Origin: Bacteriovorax sp. PP10
GTDB taxonomy: Bacteria; Bdellovibrionota; Bacteriovoracia; Bacteriovoracales; Bacteriovoracaceae
Assembly: GCF_035013165.1 (NCBI RefSeq)
Contig: NZ_JAYGJQ010000001.1
Location: forward strand, 1,488,001-1,552,000
Length of the DNA stretch: 64,000 bases
Direction of reading: 5' to 3'
The notes beneath the pieces are model-generated. The model ran no database searches. It had not been told where the DNA came from and worked only from the letters and a program-made list of their open reading frames with translations. Positions 33,285 through 43,600 of this stretch are shown here, in pieces; positions within the stretch are counted from its first letter, which is position 1, and each line of letters begins with the position of its first letter. The translations under genes were made by a program, and so were the position numbers.

Positions 33285-36200
33285 ATGAAGTCTCTTTTGC
33301 ACTACTTAGTGTTGAGTTTAATGGTTATTTTGATTGCTTCCTGCAAAGGTCAATTGGATGTGTCGTTATTTAATTTAATAACAGCAAAAAAATCAGAACC
33401 TCCCATCATGACTGCGGCCAATGTTTCAGTTGCAGAAGAAGCGGGAACAGGAACATTCACAATTCTTTTAGATAAGGCCTATACCGATACTGTGACAGTG
33501 GATTATGCACTCTCAAGTACTAAAGCAAATAGTGCAGAAGATTATTCAGGAGTGCTGCCTTCTGGTACATTAACTTTTTTGAGTGGAGAAACTTCTAAGA
33601 CTATTTCTGTGACGTTGCTCAATGATATTTATCCAGAAAATCCTGAACCGATTAATTTGGTTCTTTCAAATCCTTCAAGCGGGCCAAGTGGTACTGCGAC
33701 GGCCACGATGACGATCACCGATAGTGATACTAATTTTTTTGGTGCTGCGATTGATGAAATCTCAGCGGTCATCGGAAATTTAGTCGCACCAATTTATTCT
33801 TTTACAACGACCAACACTTTGACTGTTGATGCTTCCGGTGGTGGGGGCTTTACGACTATTCAAGATGCTATTAATGCCGCTGTTCCTGGAACAGAAATTG
33901 TTGTTAGCAACGGATTTTATCCAGAAACAATAAATATGAATGCTCTGGGAAGTATGACTGGAAATCCTATCGTTTTAAAGGCAGCGCCTGGGCATACACC
34001 ATATCTTAGTGCAGCTGATATTATCGGTTATGGCCTGCTTTCAAATGACAACATAGACGGTGCAGAATCAGGCCCACACACATTTGGTTTTGAAGCTGGA
34101 GCTTTAGATGGATTTTCTACTTATGAAGAATTAAATAACTCAGTTACCAATGTGACAACGGCCGCGAATGTTTATCAGGGGACACATTCAGTTCAAATGA
34201 ATTTTGGCGGAGACCGCTCTCAGTCAATGATCTGGAGTACATTTTCCAATCTGGGTAATTTAAATGGTGGAGAGTACCGCGCGAGATTTATGGTTAAGCT
34301 TAATGCCGCTTTTGCTTTGGATGGAAGTACGTCCAGAGGGATAACACTAATGAGAGTGGAAAGAGAAACAAATACTGCTTCACGCGTGAACATAAAACTT
34401 TTTGCCATGGCAAATCCTAATCAGTTTAGATTAAGGCTACAAAAAAATAATACTAATACCGCTGCGACAACAATCATCACTCGCGATACATGGGTGAAGA
34501 TTGATTTTTATTATAAGAAGGCCACGACAGGAGTCTCGAATGACGGTATCTTGAAAATATTTGTCGATGATGTCGATATAGGTGGAGATACGGCCTATGC
34601 ATTAACTGATGAGCACGACCGTTTTAGATTGGGGTCAATCACTTCAGTATACGCTCCCGGTCCTCCTGTAGAGACGAACTGCCCAGTAAGTACCTTGTCC
34701 AATAATGCTTGCGTGACCGCAGGTTCAACAATTAATTTTGATGCGATTAGAATTGAAGAGGGTGACACTGTTCCGGCGATTGCCGATGCTAAGGTTCAAA
34801 CCATTTATGAAAATGGTTTTGAAACAAACCTTGCGGACTTTACGCCAACAACAGCTGGATCAAATCTTTCTTCTATCGCTGCAAGTAACTCTGGGGATGG
34901 AACAAAGGCAGTGAGGATGCAGTTTGCGGGAACATCGGCCAATAATTCTATTAGCAGGACACTTGTTACTGCCAGCAATGATATTTATGCCCGTGTCCTT
35001 TTTAAGGTTAATGCGTTTTTTAATTTACTTGAGGACTCGGTGAATGTGACCTCACCAATAGGAACCAGTGAAAAAGTAAAACAGTTTGACTTGATTACTT
35101 TGTCCGGTGCAGGTGGAACAGCTGGCAGGTTAAAAGTTTCTATCATGAAGCGAGGACTGCGATTATTCCTTGTGGGGAAAATTATTGAAGCAAAGGACGA
35201 ATCCAATATTCCCTTATCCTGGTCGAGTGAATTAGATATCGCCAATTACTTACAGATTTATAAAGGGCGCTCAAACGAGTTTTCTAGAGATAACTATCAT
35301 CAATTAGAAGTTCGCTATATAGGAAATAAAGGAAGTGGAGCTGGTGTAGAAATCTGGCTCAATGGTGTTTCTATTGCTTCTAATATTAATCGTACGACAA
35401 AAAAGTATGCAGGGATTTCAACTGAAGGTCTTTTGGTTGACACTGTTCAATTAGGAACCAACGCCGACATTAACACTGGCGGAACTCCAACAGTGACCAT
35501 GCAAACAACTCCCCCGAGTTCGGCAAGTGAAATAGAATTTGATGCATTAAAAGTCACAACAGGAGGCCCTGCCGGTTATTCCCTGACTGGAGTGACACCT
35601 ACTATCTATAGTTATGCTTATACGGCGCCAGGAGCAGGAGAGAGCATTCCTAAAAAGTTAATGATAGACACTCTTTCATTGAAAAATTCTCCTTCATTGG
35701 AGCAGATGACGAGTGGATCTTTCTTTGTCAATACTTACAAAAATCGAGTGTATTTCAGAATGCCAAATGAGGGTGCCATTGTTGCTCAAACGATTTTGTC
35801 GGGAAGAAGAAATAGTATTTTAAATTTAACAAACTCTTCTAATGTTGTTGTCAGTGGATTAACTTTTTTTGCTAATAACAATGAAAATAGTGGGTGTATT
35901 AATATTGTTAACTCGAACAAAGTGAACTTATTAGCGAACACAATGAAAGGCTGCCTTGGATCTGGAATTAAGATTGCTGATACGTGGAATGCAACCAATA
36001 GATCTGCGGATGTTTTAATTTCAGGAAATACGATTGAGTCTTCAGGGAATGCCAACAATGCGGCCATTCATATTAATCATATGGGCGGCGTAAAAGTAGA
36101 GAACAACTTTATCTTTCAAAATTACGGACCTGCCGTAAGTGTTAACTGCACATATGACAGTGCCGGAAGCTTCAATCTGGTTTCCAATTTCTGTAACGGC

Positions 36201-36911
36201 TATCAAATTCTTCGTAATTATTTTCTTGAGCCAGGCAGTAGCGGTATTGAGCTGAATGGGAATGTTCAAAATGCAAGAGTGCACTCGAATGTTATAAGTG
36301 AGACGAAAGACTCTGGGTATCAGCTTCAATCAACAAATGGGGCATGGACGACTAATGGTGGATCGGGAGTTGAAATTTCTCGCGGCAGTCATCATAACTA
36401 TATTTACGATAATTTAATTTATCTAGTTGATCGTTCAGGTGTTCTTATTCGTAGTGGCGCTCAAAGTAATTATGTTTTTAATAACACTGTGGCCGAGACG
36501 GGGACTTATATTGGTTCTACTGACGCTTCGTTGGATTTTAGAAAAGACAGTACTGAGCCTAATCCGGATCACAATGATCCTACAAAAAATAATTTGGCCT
36601 ATAATAACGTTCTCTCAATTACTTATCATTCAACGGCATGTGTGAACTATGAAGGATATGGTGTCGGTGAAGATGAAGACAATATGTCAGACCACAATTT
36701 ATTTTATTCGTGTGCTATTTTAGGAAAGTATAATTCGACAAGCTACTCAACTCTGGCAACGCTCATTACGGGAATGGGGAGTAATTATCCTGCTCGTGAA
36801 ACTCACTCGGAAGAAGGAGCTTTTTACGATCCTAATAGATATGACTTCGCTCTTGATCCAGCTGCAACGTTTACGACGACTCCGAAAGAGATTAGACCTT
36901 ACATGCCATAA
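33285..36911 (+). CDS. large lipoprotein with Calx-beta and right-handed beta-helix domains
   Basis: 1208 residues from the ATG at 33285; AAGGA lies 5 bases upstream and a full lipoprotein signal (LMVILIASC, C20) starts here, unlike the longer frame. Order: Calx-beta (about 40-135), a start of a parallel beta-helix (ASGGGGFTTIQDAINAA, about 182), two laminin-G/concanavalin-like beta-sandwich parts (about 265-445 and 515-720), and a right-handed beta-helix with parallel G-x-x-I/V-x-x-N-x-I coils (about 840-1090). This plan is typical of cell-surface polysaccharide lyases or pectate-lyase-like enzymes (PL family), but the catalytic residues cannot be fixed by eye. Acidic, surface anchored. Well placed next to other carbohydrate genes. 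Confidence 0.75.
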   Translation: MKSLLHYLVLSLMVILIASCKGQLDVSLFNLITAKKSEPPIMTAANVSVAEEAGTGTFTILLDKAYTDTVTVDYALSSTKANSAEDYSGVLPSGTLTFLSGETSKTISVTLLNDIYPENPEPINLVLSNPSSGPSGTATATMTITDSDTNFFGAAIDEISAVIGNLVAPIYSFTTTNTLTVDASGGGGFTTIQDAINAAVPGTEIVVSNGFYPETINMNALGSMTGNPIVLKAAPGHTPYLSAADIIGYGLLSNDNIDGAESGPHTFGFEAGALDGFSTYEELNNSVTNVTTAANVYQGTHSVQMNFGGDRSQSMIWSTFSNLGNLNGGEYRARFMVKLNAAFALDGSTSRGITLMRVERETNTASRVNIKLFAMANPNQFRLRLQKNNTNTAATTIITRDTWVKIDFYYKKATTGVSNDGILKIFVDDVDIGGDTAYALTDEHDRFRLGSITSVYAPGPPVETNCPVSTLSNNACVTAGSTINFDAIRIEEGDTVPAIADAKVQTIYENGFETNLADFTPTTAGSNLSSIAASNSGDGTKAVRMQFAGTSANNSISRTLVTASNDIYARVLFKVNAFFNLLEDSVNVTSPIGTSEKVKQFDLITLSGAGGTAGRLKVSIMKRGLRLFLVGKIIEAKDESNIPLSWSSELDIANYLQIYKGRSNEFSRDNYHQLEVRYIGNKGSGAGVEIWLNGVSIASNINRTTKKYAGISTEGLLVDTVQLGTNADINTGGTPTVTMQTTPPSSASEIEFDALKVTTGGPAGYSLTGVTPTIYSYAYTAPGAGESIPKKLMIDTLSLKNSPSLEQMTSGSFFVNTYKNRVYFRMPNEGAIVAQTILSGRRNSILNLTNSSNVVVSGLTFFANNNENSGCINIVNSNKVNLLANTMKGCLGSGIKIADTWNATNRSADVLISGNTIESSGNANNAAIHINHMGGVKVENNFIFQNYGPAVSVNCTYDSAGSFNLVSNFCNGYQILRNYFLEPGSSGIELNGNVQNARVHSNVISETKDSGYQLQSTNGAWTTNGGSGVEISRGSHHNYIYDNLIYLVDRSGVLIRSGAQSNYVFNNTVAETGTYIGSTDASLDFRKDSTEPNPDHNDPTKNNLAYNNVLSITYHSTACVNYEGYGVGEDEDNMSDHNLFYSCAILGKYNSTSYSTLATLITGMGSNYPARETHSEEGAFYDPNRYDFALDPAATFTTTPKEIRPYMP

Positions 36912-36919
36912 ATAATTAA

Positions 36920-37489
36920 TTAGGCGTGTTTAATTTTGGGACTAATGGCAAAACCCTCAATCATCTTACGATTAAAGTTTTCATTCTCATTAGGGCAACG
37001 ACTTGTAATGATACCTTTATGAACTACCACTTCATCATCTTTCCATTTGGCCCCGGAGCTGATGACATCATTTTTTAAATTAGACCATAATGTAATTGTT
37101 TTTCCTTTTGCCATTCCAGTATCGAGCAATACTCGAATTCCATGACAAATTGAAGCGACAGATTTTCCGTCATAGACAAAGTCTTTAATAAAGTTTGCAA
37201 CATTTTTATCATGCAATAAAGTTTCAGGATTTTTCTCTCCACCAGGAATGACTAATCCATCAAATTGTTCAGAGTTGCATTCATTTAGAGTTGTATCAAC
37301 ATCAATACTCTTTCCCCAATGATCTTTCGACCATGCTTTGATTTTTCCTTTATGATTCGAAACAATGACAACTTTGGCACCGGCCTCCTCAAGAGCTTTT
37401 TTAGGAGAGAAAAGCTGTGATTCATCAAAACCATCAGTGGCCAGAATCGCGATTCTTCTGTCGTGAAGGATTTTATTTTCAAATGACAT
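36920..37489 (-). CDS. DJ-1/PfpI family protein (YhbO-like)
   Basis: 189 residues from the ATG at 37489, chosen because GGAG stands 8 bases before it; the longer frame only adds 19 unrelated residues. Nucleophile elbow SICHG (C115, H116), E23 in GFDESQLFSP and the LVIPGG oxyanion strand give the full PfpI set; the length fits YhbO/PfpI. These enzymes act as glyoxalase/deglycase or protease-like stress proteins. It is divergent from the glucan synthase gene and 8 bp convergent with the beta-helix lipoprotein. Confidence 0.88.
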   Translation of the reverse strand: MSFENKILHDRRIAILATDGFDESQLFSPKKALEEAGAKVVIVSNHKGKIKAWSKDHWGKSIDVDTTLNECNSEQFDGLVIPGGEKNPETLLHDKNVANFIKDFVYDGKSVASICHGIRVLLDTGMAKGKTITLWSNLKNDVISSGAKWKDDEVVVHKGIITSRCPNENENFNRKMIEGFAISPKIKHA

Positions 37490-37543
37490 TTTTACTCCAA
37501 ATTTGGGTGTGAGACTTGCAGTAATTAGGTGCATGAACAATGC

Positions 37544-37555
37544 CAATGATCATTG
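37544..37555. promoter_or_regulatory. palindrome between PfpI and glucan synthase genes
   Basis: CAATGATCATTG, perfect 12-bp palindrome, in the 173-bp divergent gap. Could be an operator for either gene; no protein can be named. Confidence 0.3.
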
Positions 37556-37662
37556 CCTATAGTGCGTGGATGGTATCGTGAATATTTGTCTCATTAATGT
37601 ATTTTGTTGGGGCAAATCAGGACTAAATTCGTAGAGATTAATTTTCATTTTAATAAGAGGCC

Positions 37663-40600
37663 ATGGTGCCCTTAATCAATAGTCTATCAAAAGGAAGAAT
37701 AGTGGCATTTAGAAAAAGAAAAATCCCTCGTAACACTTTTATTATTTTTGAAGAACCGATACGCGATGAATTATTCAGTAGTGCGCATTTAGAGAGATAT
37801 GCTGAAACCCTGGCCATTGGTCATAAAGTCTCGGCCAAACCAAGCAGTGGAGTTAACTTAGTTAAACGAGTCGCTGACAACGAAGAAGTTTTACTAGAGT
37901 CATTTCGCTTAATCGCAGAAACGATTCGGGCCGAGCGATCAATCACTCCTGCAGCTGAATGGTTAATTGATAATTTTTATATTGTAGAAGAGCAGATTAA
38001 AGACATTCGTGATCACTTGCCGGCAGGATATTATAAAGAATTGCCTAAACTCGTGGAAGGACCTTTTAGTGGGTACCCTCGCATGTATGCTATTGCCTGG
38101 GAGTTTGTTGCCCATACAGATTCACTTTTTGATCCTGAATTATTAAAGCAAGTTTTAAAAACGTATCAGCATGTTCGACCATTAACTATGGGAGAACTAT
38201 GGGCCACCTCTATTACTTTGAGAGTGGTGTTGATTGAAAACTTGCGCCGATTGGGCGCCAGAATTGTAGGCTCACAAATCGCCAGAGCAGAAGCGGATAA
38301 AATTGCGGATGAGCTTTTAGGTTTAGATATAACCAGCAAACGAACAAATGATGAGATTATTGAAAGTGTTAGTAAAAAACCACTCAGCATTGATTTTGCT
38401 GTTCAGTTAGTTCAGCGTTTAAGATTTCAAGAAGGTGTTGTTGCAAGTTTTTTAAACTGGCTTGATGAGCGCTTAACTTCAGAAGGTCTTTCTGCGGACA
38501 AAATTGTTCAAGATGTCCATAGCAGTCACACGACGGCCAATGTTACTGTTCGAAATATTATTAATAGCATGAGACTTTTATCTTCACTCGATTGGCGAGA
38601 CCTTTTTGAAGAAGTAAGTTTAGTTGAGCAGAAGTTACAAGAGAATCCATTGTATGGGCATATGGATTTTATGACGAGAGATAAGTACCGACATAGTGTT
38701 GAGCAACTTTCGCGTGGATCAAAGTTTTCAGAACTCGAGGTATCGCAAAAACTACTGGAGAAAACTCAACGAGAAACAGTGCGGCATCCGAAAGATTTAA
38801 AAATGCAGGACATGGGGTATTATCTTATTTCTCATGGACGTTATGAATTTGAAAAAGAAATTCAATTTAAAGTAAAGGTACGAAGTAAATTCTTACGCTG
38901 GTATATTTCTCAGAGAACATTATTGTATCTTGGAAGTATTTTCCTTCTCCCTATGCTTTTGGTTGCTTGGTGTATAGGCGAGACAGAGGCCCAGAGTTCC
39001 ATTTTATACTTGCTAGGGGCCATGGCCATATTTCCCGCTTCTGAACTGGCCATTACTCTTGTTAATCGTTACACGGTTCACGTTTTAGTTCCTAGGCATT
39101 TGCCTCGTTTAGATTTTTCAAAAAAAATACCTGCCAATAATAAAACCTTTGTTGTTGTGCCAACGATGCTGGTAAATATTGATGAAATTATTAGTCAGGT
39201 TGATCAGTTGGAAATTCATTTTCTTTCTAATCCTGATGACTCAGTATCTTTTGCACTTTTATCTGACTGGCGAGATGCTTTGACTGAAAATCTGGATACA
39301 GATGAAATCTTTTTATCAATCGCGATTAAACAAATTGATCATCTTAACCGTAAGTATGGAAAAAATAATTCTGGCAAAGACCGCTTTTTCTTATTTCACC
39401 GTTTTAGAAAATGGAATGAGAGCGAACAAAAGTGGATTGGATGGGAAAGAAAACGCGGTAAACTTCAGGAGTTTAATCACTTCTTAAGACATAAATCAGG
39501 TACATCGTTTATTGTTTCAGATGAACTTAAACTGGATATCCCTGACGATATCGTTTACGTCATCACACTGGATGCTGATACTAAGCTTCCACGCGGAACT
39601 GTGGCCCAATTAGTAGGGACCTTTGCTCATCCATTAAATCATCCTAAGTTCGATTCAAAGTTAAATAAAGTCGTCGAAGGTTATGGAATTTTACAACCGA
39701 GAATTACTCCCACACTTCCGGCCACAATTGATAGTACGATTTTTCAGAGACTCTCTTCCGGGCCCGGAGGAATTGATCCTTATGCAGCTGCGATCTCTGA
39801 TGTTTATCAGGATCTTTTTGGTGAAGGTTCATTCACAGGTAAAGGAATTTATAATGTAGATGTCTTTGAGCAATCGCTGAGAGGGCGCACACCAGAGAAT
39901 AGACTTTTAAGTCATGATCTCTTTGAAGGGAACTTTGCCCGCTGTGGTCTGATCAGTGACGTTGAATTGTTTGAGGATTTTCCTTCAAACTTTGAAGTTG
40001 CAGTAGCGAGAAATCACCGTTGGACCAGAGGGGATTGGCAGCTTCTACCTTGGATATTGGGAAGAGAAGGTCTTGCTATTTCTGTGATTGGCCGCTGGAA
40101 AATGCTTGATAACCTAAGACGCTCGCTTTTAACTCCAATGACGTTTTTTCTATTCGTCACTTTGTTTTGTATTAAAGGACTGAACACGCTTCCATGGTTG
40201 GTGTTAATTTTTTCAGCTCAGTTACTAGGACATGTTCTACCTTTTATTAGCGGTATTTTTGCCTATCAAAAAAAAGTTCCTTTCATGGTTCAGGTTCGTT
40301 CATTGTTTGAAGATTTGTCTCAGGGGATAAGCCGTTTTATTTTAAATATTATTTTTCTTCCTTATCAAAGCTGGGTTTTGCTTGATGCAGTCGCAAGAAC
40401 TCTTTTCAGGTTATTTATTTCTAAGCGAAAACTTTTAGAATGGACGACAAGTGCTGCTTCAAAATCCAGTGCAAGCACGGCCCTTGAAAGTTTTACTAAA
40501 CGTATGATGAAAACAGAAATCGCTGTTGTGCTGATTGGAGTTTTTGTTATCTGGAATGGGCAGGTGGATTGGCCACTCTTTGCCCCATTAATGGGGTTAT

Positions 40601-43600
40601 GGCTAATTTCCCCCATTGCTGCATGGAAGATTAGTCTTCCGCCATCGATGGAGATGATTGTCCCTCTTTCAGAAGATGATGTCTTTGTTCTGAGAAATAG
40701 TGGACGAAAAATATGGCACTTCTTTTCAACGTTTGTAAATGCAGATGAAAATTTCTTACCACCAGATAACTTTCAAGAAGACCCGCTACCGGTGGTGGCC
40801 CATAGAAGTTCACCGACTAACTTCGGTCTATATCTATTATCGACGGTGACAGCTAGAGATTTTGGGTGGATTGGTCTTTGTGAGATGATTGAGCGACTTG
40901 AAGATACACTTTTGAGTATGCAATCGCTTCCTCGTTATAACGGTCATTTTTATAACTGGTATGAAACTACTGATAAACGTGCTTTAGATCCAAAATATAT
41001 TTCGTCGGTTGATAACGGAAACCTTGCCGGGCATTTACTTGCACTTGCTCAAAGCTGTGAAGAAATGGAAATTGAGTCTGATTATTCAGAAAAAATGTTA
41101 GGAGGGATTCAGGATAGTTTGAGATTATTTGCTGAAAGTATGTCGACTAAAAAACATGCATCTTATAGAGAGACTTTTAATGACTTGGCCGAATCTCTTA
41201 TTAATCATTATCACTCATCAACGGATAAAAATATTTTTTGGGCAACAGTATTAGAAAAATCTCAAAAATTATTTGAAGAGACCAAGAGTGCTGAAGTCGA
41301 AATCCATAAGTTGGCACGAATGATTGATAATGAAGTTCAAAGTCATGGCAGAGATTTTACTCATTTTAAAGAAAATCCTAAAGAAGGACCGAGAAAGAGA
41401 CTTAAAGCGATTGCCGCTTTATCTAGAGAATTGGTTTATGAAATGGATTTCTCTTTTTTATATGATCCAACAAGAAAACTTTTTTCTATTGGTTATCGTA
41501 TGTCGGACTCTTCGTTAGATGCCAGCTTCTATGATCTTTTGGCCTCTGAAGCAAGACTTTTAAGTTTTGTGGCCATTGCTAAAGGTGACGTTCCGGTTGA
41601 GCACTGGTTCAGGCTTGGGCGCTCACTTACTCCTATTGATAATGGAACGGCCTTAATTTCATGGTCAGGATCAATGTTCGAGTATCTAATGCCATCACTT
41701 GTGATGGAGACGCCAACTTCAAGTTTACTGGAGCAAACATGTCGTTTGATTGTAAAAAAACAAATTGAATATGCTGATGAAAAATCTATTCCATGGGGGA
41801 TGTCTGAGTCGGCCTACAATGTAAGAGATTTGCATCTTACTTATCAGTACTCGAACTTTGGAGTTCCTGAACTGGCCTTCAAGCGTGGTATAGGAAAAGA
41901 CTTGGTTATTGCTCCTTATGCAACTCACTTGGCCGGAATGTATGATCCTGTCAGTGCGGTGAAAAATTTAAGGCGCCTGGCCTCTTTGAACATGGTCGGT
42001 GAATTTGGTTATTATGAATCAATCGATTTTACAAAATCACGCATACCAGATACGAGCAAAGCAGATTCGGCCATTGTTAAAAATTATATGGCCCACCATC
42101 AAGGGATGGCCTTAGTCTCAATTTCTAATATGCTGTTTGATGGATTAATGTTAAAGCGATTTCACCGTGAGCCAATCATTCAATCAAGCGAATTATTGCT
42201 TCAGGAGCGCACTCCTAAAAATATTGCTGTGGCAAAAACCAGAACTGAGTCAGTCAAGGTTGAGCACGTGAGTGATATGGGAGAAGCTACGATCAGAAGA
42301 TACACGTCTTCTAATCATAAAGTTCCTAGAACTCATCTCTTATCAAATGGAAATTATGCCGTCATGATCACGGCCGCAGGATCTGGTTACGGTCGCTTTC
42401 AGGATTTAGCTATCACTAGATGGCGTGAAGATGTGACTCGCGATCACTGGGGGAGTTATATATTTCTCAGAGATATTTATTCAAATGATATCTGGTCAGC
42501 AGGTCATCAGCCAACTTGTGTCGAAGCTGACCATTATGAAGTGATCTTTACAGAAGACCGTGCAAAAATCAGACGTGAGGATAATGAAATAATTTCTGAA
42601 CTAGAAGTGTTTATCTCTCCGGAAGAAAATGCAGAAATTAGACGTCAAAGCTTAAGCAATAATAGTTCTATAGTTCGGGTTGTCGAAGTGACAACTTATG
42701 CCGAAATTGTTCTTAACACTCAGGGAGCAGATATTGCTCACCCAACTTTTTCTAATTTATTTGTTCAGACAGAATACCTGCCAGAGATTAATACCATACT
42801 TGCAACCAGAAGGCCTAGATCAGCAATGGAAGCTCCTTTATGGATGGCCTATATTATTTCAACGGATGCCAATGCCATCGGAGAAATTGAATATGAAACT
42901 GATAGAGCAAAATTTATTGGGCGTGGACGTACAGTTCATAACCCGATCTCTATCGAGACAAAACATTTATCTAATACAGTTGGTTCTGTATTAGATCCAG
43001 TCGTAAGTTTTAGGTCGCGTGTACGTATTGAACCTGGTGCCACGGCCAATATTACTTACACGACAATTATTGCTAAAAGCCGTGATGAAGTTGTTAACCT
43101 TGCTGAAAAATTTCACGAACCGATTGCTTACGAGAGATCGTCGAATTTAGCATGGACTGAAGCACAGGTTAAACTTCACTATTTGGGAATAGAGCATAGT
43201 GAAGCCATTCTTTTTCAACAATTGGCCAATAGAGTTTTATACCTTGATTCTAGTTTAAGAGTTTCAAGCGATATTTTAAAACGCAATGATCGAAATGCGA
43301 CGAATCTTTGGGCCTATGGTATTTCAGGGGATCATCCGATTGTTCTGCTTCGTATTGATGATATTGAACAGCGCTCACTACTCAAACAACTTCTGCGTGC
43401 ACATGAGTACTGGGGAACCAAACGTCTGGTAGTTGATCTGATTGTTCTCAATGAAAAGGCGAGTTCGTATTCTCAAGAACTTCATAATGACCTTGAGGCA
43501 ATGATTGGCCATAGTACAGCGACGTCAGGAACTTATCTTCCGCAGTCAAAAGGAAGAATTTTTCTTTTACGTGCTGATATTATCCCTCAGGAAGATAGAA

